Origin: Candidatus Bathyarchaeota archaeon
GTDB lineage: Archaea; Thermoproteota; Bathyarchaeia; TCS64
Length of the DNA: 6,181 nt
Direction of reading: 5' to 3'
Assembly: GCA_030613835.1 (NCBI GenBank)
Contig: JAUWLH010000093.1
Coordinates: 1-6,181 of the forward strand
A program made the position numbers and the translations under genes. This document shows, in pieces, positions 1 through 5,806 of this stretch (position 1 is its first letter; the number at the start of each line of letters is the position of its first letter). The notes under the pieces are model-generated. The model made no database searches. It was not told where the DNA came from and saw only the letters and a list, made by a program, of their open reading frames with translations.

Positions 1-339
1 ACCAGGAAGGCCACAAGGCTCGTCAGCCTCCTCCTGGCCGGTTCGCTTGCCCTCATCGCGTACTCCCCCAACGAGTGGATGATAGTCGTCCCTCTGGCCC
101 TCTACGGGCTGTCCAACGGGTTCCTTGAGCCCATCCTCCTCAACTGGATAGCCATGAACAGTCCATCTGAGTCAAGGAGCTTCACCATGGGCATCTACGA
201 GACGGTGTTCGGCTTGGGGATGATAGCCGGGCCCATGGCTGCGGGTCTCGTCACTAACAGCTACCCCGTTAGCGTGGTTTATATCCTACTGGCCGCGGCT
301 AGCATGCTGATCCTGCCCCTGAGCATCGGCCTAGATTAG
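1..339 (+). CDS. MFS-type membrane transporter, C-terminal fragment
   Basis: The reading frame is open from base 1 to a TAG stop at 337-339, giving 112 residues of a protein whose N-terminus lies outside the window. The fragment is very hydrophobic, with four likely membrane segments at about residues 7-21, 27-51, 63-86 and 90-111. These would be the last four helices (TM9-12) of a twelve-helix major facilitator superfamily transporter. The third segment holds a glycine-rich run (GLGMIAGPMAAG) typical of TM11 in this family. A short polar stretch (NSPSESRS) between the second and third segments fits a cytoplasmic loop. The substrate cannot be inferred from this part. An ATG at 79 is internal to a membrane segment and is not a convincing start. 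The family call is by pattern recognition; another polytopic transporter is possible. Confidence 0.75.
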   Translation, partial: TRKATRLVSLLLAGSLALIAYSPNEWMIVVPLALYGLSNGFLEPILLNWIAMNSPSESRSFTMGIYETVFGLGMIAGPMAAGLVTNSYPVSVVYILLAAASMLILPLSIGLD

Positions 340-341
340 TG

Positions 342-353
342 AAAATATATATT
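342..353 (+). promoter_or_regulatory. TATA-like element, possible distal valS or leader-RNA promoter
   Basis: AAAATATATATT lies directly after the transporter stop and is the most AT-rich run in the leader. In archaea a TATA box sits roughly 25 nt upstream of the transcription start, so it would start RNA near 375. A transcript from here to valS would carry a leader of about 175 nt that includes both hairpins. No ORF begins soon after it. Function is inferred from sequence alone. Confidence 0.45.
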
Positions 354-393
354 GAAGCCCTCGTACTGGTATTCTAGTCTGAAGTGAGGATTA

Positions 394-425
394 TGGGGTA
401 TAGTTTTGTTGGTCCCCAAGGGACC
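394..425 (+). other. Leader hairpin with two mutually exclusive stems
   Basis: GGTCCC (411-416), loop CAA and GGGACC (420-425) form a perfect 6-bp hairpin. The same C-tract can instead pair upstream: TGGGG (394-398) is complementary to CCCCA (414-418) and would enclose a T-rich loop. The two stems share 414-416 and cannot form together. This is the arrangement expected of a structural switch, but no ligand or terminator partner is visible. It could also be chance in a short non-coding region. Confidence 0.5.
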
Positions 426-475
426 ATCTAGGAAGAACCCGTGCAACACCAGAAGTCAGACCGCAGCGGACAACC

Positions 476-482
476 TTTTAAA
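476..482 (+). promoter_or_regulatory. TATA-like element, proximal valS promoter
   Basis: TTTTAAA, in the context CCTTTTAAAG, lies about 70 nt upstream of the valS ATG. The same heptamer occurs in front of the tRNA-Leu gene at 5628-5634. A start about 25 nt downstream would fall near 502-507 and give a valS leader of about 45-50 nt. This is the simpler candidate for the main valS promoter. Confidence 0.5.
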
Positions 483-494
483 GAAACAAGATAG

Positions 495-520
495 CCTGAG
501 TAGCCATAAAATGGCTCAGG
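495..520 (+). other. Hairpin in the valS 5' leader
   Basis: CCTG (495-498) pairs with CAGG (517-520), and AGCCAT (502-507) pairs with ATGGCT (511-516) across an AAA loop, leaving AGT (499-501) as a bulge. That gives ten Watson-Crick pairs. It ends 17 nt before the GGAG element and 31 nt before the valS start. If transcription begins near 502-507 only the inner stem would be intact, so its role depends on which promoter is used. Confidence 0.5.
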
Positions 521-537
521 GTCCGCGTAACAAGCCA

Positions 538-541
538 GGAG
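538..541 (+). promoter_or_regulatory. Shine-Dalgarno-like GGAG for valS
   Basis: GGAG lies 10 nt before the ATG at 552, a slightly long spacing. An ATG at 545 is closer to it but is out of frame with valS and would be 3 nt from the GGAG, too near for normal initiation. This supports 552 as the start. Confidence 0.5.
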
Positions 542-551
542 ACAATGAACA

Positions 552-2978
552 ATGAAAGTGCTATCACGGAAAATCAATTTCCTCGAGATGGAGGAGAAAT
601 GGCAGAGGACATGGGAAGAGGAGGGTATCCACAAGTACGACTGGGACGATAGGGATCGCCCGGTCTACAGCATCGATACTCCCCCTCCCTATCCAAGCGG
701 TGACTTCCATATGGGCAACTTTTTGAACTGGACGTACTTTGATGTGCGGGCCAGGTACAAGCGAATGACGGGCCATAACGTGCTGTTCCCTCAGGGATGG
801 GATTGCCACGGGCTGCCGACTGAGGTTGCGGTCGAGAAGGCTAAGGGCATCAGGAAGAGCGATGTTCCCCCTGATGTCTTCAGGAAGATGTGTGAGGAGT
901 GGATCGAGCAGTATATCGGCATTATGAAGACCGCTATCATGCGCCTCGGTGCAAGTATCGATTGGACCACCGAGTACAGGACCATGGAGCCCGAGTTCAT
1001 GAGGAAGATCCAACTTAGTTTCCTTATGCTTTACGAGAAAGATTACATCTACAAGGGGACCCATCCGATCAACTGGTGCCCCCGATGCGAGACGGCCATC
1101 GCTGACGCCGAGGTCGAGCACAAAAACAAGAATGGGCACATCTACACCATCCCGTTCGAGACAGAGACCGGTGAGGTGCTCATTGCAACAACGAGACCGG
1201 TATATCTGTCAGCCTGCGTAGCTCTAGGCGTGAACCCTGACGATGAGCGATACAAGCATCTCATAGGCGGGAAGGCCAAGGTGCCCATCGCAGGGCACGA
1301 GGTACCCATCATCGCCAACGAGGAGGTTGACCCAGAGTTCGGTACAGGCGCTATGATGATTTGTACCTACGGGGACAAGGCGGACGTTGTTGCTGTGGCC
1401 CGGTACAAGCTTCCAGTCATCGATCTATTGGACGGTAGAGGTCACTTGACGGAGGCTGGGGGAAAATACGCTGGTATGTACATACTTAAAGCACAGAAGA
1501 CGATCATAGCCGATCTACGGGAGGCGGGGCTGATCCAGGAGGAGAAGCAGCTTAACCAGGAGGTTGGGCTCTGCTGGAGGTGCAGCACTGCCATCGAGAT
1601 AGTTGCTGCCCAGCAGTGGTTCTTCAGGACCATCAGCCTAACCGAGAGGGTGGTTAAGACTGCACACGAGGTCACGTGGTACCCAGACTGGATGCGCCAG
1701 AGACTCCTTGACTGGGCCACAGGTCTGGATTGGGACTGGGTTCTATCAAGGCAGCGCGTGTTCGCGACTCCTGTTCCGGTATGGTACTGCAAGGACTGTG
1801 GCAAGATTAGGTTGGCGAAACCTGATGAGCTGCCAGTGGACCCGAGAGTGGTAACAATCAACGATACATGTGAGTGTGGAGGAAACGAGTTCGTCCCCGA
1901 CGGCGACGTGATGGACACTTGGTTCGACAGCAGTATGACCTGTGCAATTCACGCTGGATGGCCAGATAGGGAAGGCTGGGAGCGCCAGTTCCCCGCTACA
2001 GTTCACCCAAGCGGCCAGGACATCATCAGGACCTGGGCCTATTACCTCATGGTGAGGGGGTTAGCACTGTTCGATTCCACTCCATACGAGAGCGTACTCA
2101 TCAACGGCATGGTGCTCGGAGCGGACGGCAGGAAGATGAGCAAGAGCCTGGGCAACTTCGTCTCGACACCCGAGGTATACGAGAAGTACGGGGCAGACGC
2201 GCCACGCCAATGGGCCACATCGGGTGGCTCAACCGGCACCGACATCCCATTCAGGTGGGAGGACGTGGAGTACGGCTGGAGGTTCCAGCGTAAACTGTGG
2301 AACGCGTGCAGGTTCGCCGGTATGAGACTTGAGGACTATGATGGGGCCGATGCAGAGCCCCAGCTCCTAGACAGGTGGATCATGACCAAGCTGCAGAAGA
2401 CCATCAAGAGGGTCACGGAGGCTATGGAGGACTGTGATTTCATGAACGCGACTGAGGCTGCTAGGAACTTTATCTGGCACGTCTTCTGCGACCACTATCT
2501 GGAGGCGGCGAAGACTCGTCTTTACGGTGAGGGGGACCCGAAGACTGCAGCCCAGTGGACAATGTATCACACGATCAGGGACATGCTAAAGCTCATGGCG
2601 CCGGTTATCCCGCACATTACCGAGGAGATCTACAGGACCATGTATGACCCCGACAGCAGCATCAACGTGAGCGAGTGGACCAAGTATGACGAGTCCCTTG
2701 TTGACGAGGAGGCAGAACGCATCGGCGACATGGTCATCGAGACCATCAGCAGCGCCAGGACCGAGAAGAACCGGAAGGGCGTCAGCCTTAATAAGCCCGT
2801 CAAGAAACTCACCATTTACGCGGGGGAGCACGCCGACGACCTGAAGCGGGGAGCCCAGGACATATTGGACACACTGAAGGTGGAGTCCCTTGAAGTCTTG
2901 GCTGGCGAGGGCGGCGAGGCAAAGGTGGAGTCGTACGAGTCCATCGGCTTCACTATGGAGCTCGTCGAGGAATCCTAA
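552..2978 (+). CDS. valS: Valyl-tRNA synthetase (class Ia), archaeal type
   Basis: This 808-aa cytoplasmic enzyme charges tRNA-Val with valine using ATP. The HIGH-type signature is HMGN at residues 53-56, after the PPPYPSG strand (44-50). WDCHGLPTE (83-91) marks a ValRS rather than an IleRS, and KMSKS is at 528-532. The CP1 editing domain covers about 190-350 and includes FGTGAMMICTYGD (263-275). Cysteine pairs C176/C179, C341/C344, C413/C416 and C440/C442 look like zinc knuckles. The anticodon-binding helical domain begins near 605, and the tail lacks the long C-terminal coiled coil of bacterial ValRS. The usual editing motif TTRPE reads TTRPV (213-217). The start at 552 leaves the typical short N-terminal segment before EEKWQ. 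The gene ends in TAA, and the next gene follows after 39 nt on the same strand. Confidence 0.96.
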   Translation: MKVLSRKINFLEMEEKWQRTWEEEGIHKYDWDDRDRPVYSIDTPPPYPSGDFHMGNFLNWTYFDVRARYKRMTGHNVLFPQGWDCHGLPTEVAVEKAKGIRKSDVPPDVFRKMCEEWIEQYIGIMKTAIMRLGASIDWTTEYRTMEPEFMRKIQLSFLMLYEKDYIYKGTHPINWCPRCETAIADAEVEHKNKNGHIYTIPFETETGEVLIATTRPVYLSACVALGVNPDDERYKHLIGGKAKVPIAGHEVPIIANEEVDPEFGTGAMMICTYGDKADVVAVARYKLPVIDLLDGRGHLTEAGGKYAGMYILKAQKTIIADLREAGLIQEEKQLNQEVGLCWRCSTAIEIVAAQQWFFRTISLTERVVKTAHEVTWYPDWMRQRLLDWATGLDWDWVLSRQRVFATPVPVWYCKDCGKIRLAKPDELPVDPRVVTINDTCECGGNEFVPDGDVMDTWFDSSMTCAIHAGWPDREGWERQFPATVHPSGQDIIRTWAYYLMVRGLALFDSTPYESVLINGMVLGADGRKMSKSLGNFVSTPEVYEKYGADAPRQWATSGGSTGTDIPFRWEDVEYGWRFQRKLWNACRFAGMRLEDYDGADAEPQLLDRWIMTKLQKTIKRVTEAMEDCDFMNATEAARNFIWHVFCDHYLEAAKTRLYGEGDPKTAAQWTMYHTIRDMLKLMAPVIPHITEEIYRTMYDPDSSINVSEWTKYDESLVDEEAERIGDMVIETISSARTEKNRKGVSLNKPVKKLTIYAGEHADDLKRGAQDILDTLKVESLEVLAGEGGEAKVESYESIGFTMELVEES

Positions 2979-3017
2979 ACCCTTTCTACTCTCATCCCAT
3001 ATTTCTATCTGATACAC

Positions 3018-3524
3018 ATGCCAGAGGAAATGGTGTCGCTATCTGAGGCGGCGAACGAGGTTAAAGTCACAACACAAAGGCTTGCATTGCTTCACTTAGC
3101 TTTCAGCAGGACGATTGTTGACAAGCTGGGTTGGGAGGACGGGAAGCAGCTGATACTTGACAGCATCAAGCAGTACGGCGGGTACGTGGCAGAACGCACA
3201 AAGCAGGGGCACCAGGGGCTGCCCAAGTACGGTTTCTGGGAGAAGCGGGAGGGCAAGCCGGATCTGTGCGAGCTGGGCAAGGTGATGCTTGAGATGGGCG
3301 AGCCCGAGCTGGGGGTCATGTACTGCCTGATAGACCCAGCGAAGACCATGGCGGCGGATATCACGAGCAAGCTCATCCACACGAGGTGCATGGTTCTGGG
3401 GCACGATGAGTGCCAGTTTTTGACGGTGGAGACCTCGGAGAAAGACAGAGATGATTTCAAGGATGGAAAGGATTGGGCTCACGTTGACCCGATTATCGAT
3501 GAGTTTATCGACAAGAAAGAGTAG
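3018..3524 (+). CDS. ATC hydrolase-family-like protein (L-2-amino-thiazoline-4-carboxylate hydrolase-like)
   Basis: This is a soluble 168-aa protein with no signal peptide or membrane segment. Its pattern resembles the ATC hydrolase-like family: a helical N-terminal half with GWEDGKQLI (38-46) and a YGGYVAER helix (53-60), C84, then GEPELGVMYCLIDP (94-107), and a terminal GHDECQF element (128-134) with C103, C124 and C132. The named bacterial member opens a thiazoline ring on a route to cysteine. Archaeal members are uncharacterised, so the substrate is unknown here. The acidic, lysine-rich tail (136-168) carries no motif I recognise. No Shine-Dalgarno precedes the ATG at 3018; M5 (3030) is an alternative start. 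The 39-nt gap after valS is pyrimidine-rich but has no clear promoter, so co-transcription with valS is plausible. It ends in TAG, 2 nt from the convergent aRF1 stop. Family call moderately sure; function not. Confidence 0.7.
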   Translation: MPEEMVSLSEAANEVKVTTQRLALLHLAFSRTIVDKLGWEDGKQLILDSIKQYGGYVAERTKQGHQGLPKYGFWEKREGKPDLCELGKVMLEMGEPELGVMYCLIDPAKTMAADITSKLIHTRCMVLGHDECQFLTVETSEKDRDDFKDGKDWAHVDPIIDEFIDKKE

Positions 3525-3526
3525 TG

Positions 3527-4783
3527 CTACTGGGTCCTGTACTTTGTGACGGCGGCGATGCCTCCGAAACTGCGGAGGAGCATCTCGCCTTCCTCGATGT
3601 GGGTAGATATTATCTCGATCCTCGCGTTTGCAGACTCGGCCAGCTTGACTAGTACCTCGATTAGGTCCTCTTTTTCGATTATCTCGTAGTTGCCGTTGCC
3701 GCATTTTAGGCACTTCATGCCCTTAACCTTCTTCTCGTACGCCTCGAACTCGTCCATGTCCGCGATCTGGTGCTCCTTGAAGCCACAGCTCCTACACTCC
3801 AGTGTGACGTACCATCGCCTGATGGCGTCCGAGACAAGGAGGACATATACGTTGGAGTTCTTGAGCTGCTGGATGACCTCCTGCTCGCCATAGGTGGATA
3901 GGCCGTCGTCCTCGCCCAGGTGCCTGAGGAACTCTTGTACCTCCTTCCTCTCTTGGGTGTACCTGACCTGCTGTAGGAAGCCCCTGGACCTGTTGACGAG
4001 CTCCTTGACGCCCTCGTGGCCCGTGTACCCGGTGTCCACTGTGGTGAGTATCTTCTCTTTGATCACGTGGTGGAGGTAGTTGCCGTCTAGGAACTTTTCC
4101 TTGGTGGGCCCCGGCCCCCCCACGATGATGCCCTTGAGGTTGGGGACGTTGAGGAAATACTCTGTCATCATGCCTCCGACCCTCTTGTAGTACTCGTTTA
4201 GGTGCATCTGTCTTAGCCGCTCGTAACGTCTGGCCGACTGGCCCCCGGCGCGTGTCTTGCCCGCGACGCCCGATGAGATGTCCCTGATGATGTCGGCACG
4301 CTGCCCCTTGAGCATGGCGAATGTGGCGTCCTTGGCGTCGATGACCAGTATCCCGTAGCTGTCCTCATGTTCCAGGATCTCCCAGAGGGGGTCCAGAAGG
4401 AACCTATGCTCGCACCTGTAGTAGTAGATGCCGATGGGTTCGGGAGGTAGCAGTGTGAATGTCTCCATCTCTCCGACGCCCAGCTGTTCACTGGCGATGG
4501 TACCGGCGAATATGGCGAGGCCTGTTGGGGGCACCGTCTTGAAAAGCTTGAGTTTCTCCATGGCCTTTGTGAGGGCATTCTGGACGTTCTTCTTGGTAGT
4601 CTTTGACTTTATGTTGACCGCCGTGCCGTACTCGTTGCGGAGGTCCTGCATGACGTCGTGGATCTGTTTTGTGGGCGGTATGTATACGGTGACCAGCTCT
4701 GTGCCTCGGCCCTCTAGCTTTTCTATTTTTTCCAGCATCCGCTGGAACCTGAAGCGTTCTAACATGGGATTACCTGATGACAT
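3527..4783 (-). CDS. prf1: Peptide chain release factor subunit 1 (aRF1/eRF1 family)
   Basis: aRF1 recognises all three stop codons in the ribosomal A site and triggers hydrolysis of peptidyl-tRNA, mimicking a tRNA. At 418 aa it matches the usual archaeal length. Domain 1 carries NIKS (57-60) and the YxCxxxF motif (Y122, C124, F128), both used in stop-codon reading. Domain 2 carries the catalytic GGQ (180-182) in an Arg-rich setting, followed by a basic helix. Domain 3 (from about residue 270) includes a mini-domain with two Cys pairs, C330/C333 and C358/C361, likely binding zinc. I chose the ATG at 4783; M7 (4765) is an alternative with AGGT upstream. The gene is 98 nt downstream of pyrH on the same strand, with its own possible TATA box. 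It terminates with TAG, one of its own substrates. Confidence 0.96.
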   Translation of the reverse strand: MSSGNPMLERFRFQRMLEKIEKLEGRGTELVTVYIPPTKQIHDVMQDLRNEYGTAVNIKSKTTKKNVQNALTKAMEKLKLFKTVPPTGLAIFAGTIASEQLGVGEMETFTLLPPEPIGIYYYRCEHRFLLDPLWEILEHEDSYGILVIDAKDATFAMLKGQRADIIRDISSGVAGKTRAGGQSARRYERLRQMHLNEYYKRVGGMMTEYFLNVPNLKGIIVGGPGPTKEKFLDGNYLHHVIKEKILTTVDTGYTGHEGVKELVNRSRGFLQQVRYTQERKEVQEFLRHLGEDDGLSTYGEQEVIQQLKNSNVYVLLVSDAIRRWYVTLECRSCGFKEHQIADMDEFEAYEKKVKGMKCLKCGNGNYEIIEKEDLIEVLVKLAESANARIEIISTHIEEGEMLLRSFGGIAAVTKYRTQ

Positions 4784-4820
4784 GGCTGTTCACTGAGCGG
4801 TCTTTGATACTTTGGGATGG

Positions 4821-4828
4821 TATTTGAA
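4821..4828 (-). promoter_or_regulatory. TATA-like box for aRF1
   Basis: Read on the minus strand, TTCAAATA matches seven of eight positions of the archaeal TATA consensus TTTAWATA. A start about 22-25 nt downstream would lie near 4797-4800, giving a leader of about 15 nt before the ATG at 4783. This suggests that aRF1 can be transcribed independently of pyrH. Confidence 0.45.
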
Positions 4829-4870
4829 GGTTGTCAAATCGGGTTGATTCTTGTTCCTGCCACTTGGTCT

Positions 4871-4889
4871 AAGTAAAAATATTATTTTA
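4871..4889 (-). terminator. AT-rich tract with T5 run after pyrH
   Basis: On the minus strand the pyrH stop (4884-4882) is embedded in an AT-rich tract and followed within a few bases by a T5 run (4879-4875). Archaeal RNA polymerase commonly terminates at such T-runs without a hairpin. No stable stem is visible here. It may reduce read-through into aRF1. Confidence 0.4.
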
Positions 4890-5583
4890 TGGTGGAACCC
4901 GAGTGGCAGCCGTGGACGGCTCTGGTTATCTCCTCTGGGTCGGTACCGTCGATGATGGCAACGGGTATTCTGATCTTCTTTGACAGCTTGACGGCGGCGA
5001 GATCGAAGAGCCCGTACTCGCCTGGTGCCTGGCGTGTGTTCTCCTTGATGATGGCCTCAAGCTCCTCGAAGGTGAGTTCCTCCAGTTTCCTTGCGTCATC
5101 ATGGGTGTTGGGGTTCTTGTCGTAGACGCCGTCGATGTCGGTTGCGTTAATGATGAGGTCTGCTCCCATGGCCTCGGCGAACTGGACTGGTCGGTAATCG
5201 GGGCGGGTGCCAGGCGTGGGTCCGCCTCCGATCCAGACCTTGCCGGGCTGCCTCCCGTTGAACCCCATTGACGGGGTTTCATACACGGTGGGTTGCTCGG
5301 CTACGTCGCCTAGGGCGGCCATAAACAGGAGGGCGTTGATGTGGCTGGACTTGATGCCAAGGTAGTCCAGAACCTGGGGGGACGCGTTGTAGGTCTTGGC
5401 GATGTCGATGAAGTAGCGGGCGGGCTTGCCTCCTCCGCATACCACCATGAGCTGGTGGCCGTCCCGGTGTAGCCCCCTGATGACCTCCGCGTACAGGCTG
5501 TACTTGGCGGGATCGAGTTTGATGTATTGGTCCTCGCTCTTGCCTGTGAGTAGGCTCCCACCGAGGCTGATGGCTACCTTCAT
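4882..5583 (-). CDS. pyrH: UMP kinase, archaeal type (amino-acid kinase fold)
   Basis: The 233-aa cytoplasmic enzyme phosphorylates UMP to UDP with ATP, a central step in pyrimidine nucleotide synthesis. The N-terminus SLGGSLL (6-12) is the phosphate-binding glycine loop of the amino-acid kinase fold, and a second glycine-rich loop is CGGGKPARYF (49-58). LGIKSSHINALL (75-86) matches the UMP-binding region of the archaeal group. GGGPTPGTRPD (119-129) and ATDIDGVYDKNP (147-158) are characteristic substrate- and nucleotide-binding segments, and the C-terminus ends in HSGSTIK. Length fits the archaeal family. The ATG at 5583 lies close behind a TATA-like sequence, which suggests a leaderless or nearly leaderless mRNA; no Shine-Dalgarno is present. 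A related amino-acid kinase is possible but less likely, given the ATDIDGVYDKNP and LGI elements together. Confidence 0.92.
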   Translation of the reverse strand: MKVAISLGGSLLTGKSEDQYIKLDPAKYSLYAEVIRGLHRDGHQLMVVCGGGKPARYFIDIAKTYNASPQVLDYLGIKSSHINALLFMAALGDVAEQPTVYETPSMGFNGRQPGKVWIGGGPTPGTRPDYRPVQFAEAMGADLIINATDIDGVYDKNPNTHDDARKLEELTFEELEAIIKENTRQAPGEYGLFDLAAVKLSKKIRIPVAIIDGTDPEEITRAVHGCHSGSTIK

Positions 5584-5606
5584 GGTTGGAATGGATAGTC
5601 TTGGCG

Positions 5607-5617
5607 TTATAGTTTTT
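5607..5617 (-). promoter_or_regulatory. TATA-like box for pyrH
   Basis: The minus strand reads AAAAACTATAA, with the TATAA core at 5611-5607. It lies 24-28 nt upstream of the pyrH ATG, the distance at which archaeal transcription starts. The mRNA would begin at or within a few bases of the start codon, in line with the missing Shine-Dalgarno. Confidence 0.5.
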
Positions 5618-5627
5618 GTGGGAATGG

Positions 5628-5634
5628 TTTTAAA
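5628..5634 (+). promoter_or_regulatory. TATA-like box for tRNA-Leu
   Basis: TTTTAAA sits 29-35 nt before the mature tRNA 5' end, giving a predicted start a few bases upstream of it. It is separated by only 16 bp from the divergent pyrH TATA core. The same heptamer is found upstream of valS. Confidence 0.55.
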
Positions 5635-5662
5635 GGAGACGGACAGGTTTATGAGACTGGAT

Positions 5663-5745
5663 GCGGGGGTTCCCGAGAGGCCAAAGGGGTGGGGCTCAAG
5701 ATCCTATAGCTAAGGCTTTCGAGGGTTCGAATCCCTCCCCCCGCA
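5663..5745 (+). tRNA. tRNA-Leu (anticodon CAA)
   Basis: This 83-nt type II tRNA reads UUG codons. The acceptor stem GCGGGGG (5663-5669) pairs fully with CCCCCGC (5738-5744), and A5745 is the discriminator base expected for leucine. The D stem is CCC (5672-5674) with GGG (5686-5688), with GG at 5679-5680 in the loop. The anticodon arm is TGGGG (5690-5694), loop CTCAAGA, TCCTA (5702-5706), including two G-U pairs; the anticodon CAA is at 5697-5699. The long variable arm (5707-5720) has an AGC/GCT stem, which separates Leu/Ser tRNAs from others. The T arm is GAGGG/CCCTC with loop TTCGAAT. No intron is visible. Only CC follows A5745, so the CCA end must be completed by the tRNA nucleotidyltransferase. 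Confidence 0.95.
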
Positions 5746-5746
5746 C

Positions 5747-5759
5747 CTTTTACTAAAAG
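5747..5759. terminator. Palindromic T-run, possible bidirectional terminator
   Basis: CTTTT, ACT, AAAAG form a perfect 5-bp inverted repeat straight after the tRNA. It places a T4 run downstream of the tRNA on the plus strand and another T4 run downstream of the convergent ORF on the minus strand. T-rich runs end transcription in archaea, so one element could serve both genes. The stem itself is AT-rich and weak. A further weak stem, GTGAG (5775-5779) with CTCAC (5795-5799), lies between this element and the ORF stop. Confidence 0.45.
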
Positions 5760-5806
5760 TAACAGTAATGTAATGTGAGGGTAAAATTATGATTCTCACC
5801 CAAACG

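Noticed and set aside
545..551. Alternative valS start at the ATG at 545
   Set aside because: It is out of frame with valS and only 3 nt from the GGAG element.
340..551. C/D-box RNA or T-box-like RNA in the valS leader
   Set aside because: CTGA and GTGAGGA-like words occur, but not in the order or spacing of C and D boxes, and no tRNA-Val anticodon-pairing element is visible.
564..1139. 191-codon minus-strand open frame inside valS
   Set aside because: It is antisense to the most conserved part of ValRS, has no recognisable domain and reflects codon bias of the real gene.
3525..3689. Read-through of the TAG ending the ATC-hydrolase-like gene, as a pyrrolysine codon
   Set aside because: The frame continues about 54 codons, but only as antisense of aRF1, and the protein already ends after its family-typical last motif. 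Three genes here use TAG as an ordinary stop.
3096..3713. 205-codon minus-strand open frame across the ATC-hydrolase-like gene and the aRF1 end
   Set aside because: It overlaps two well-supported genes, is rich in Arg and Pro as expected for a shadow frame, and has no start signal.
4428..4796. 122-codon plus-strand open frame opposite the aRF1 N-terminus
   Set aside because: It is antisense to the NIKS-bearing domain of aRF1, with a Ser/Val/Phe-rich shadow composition and no family resemblance.
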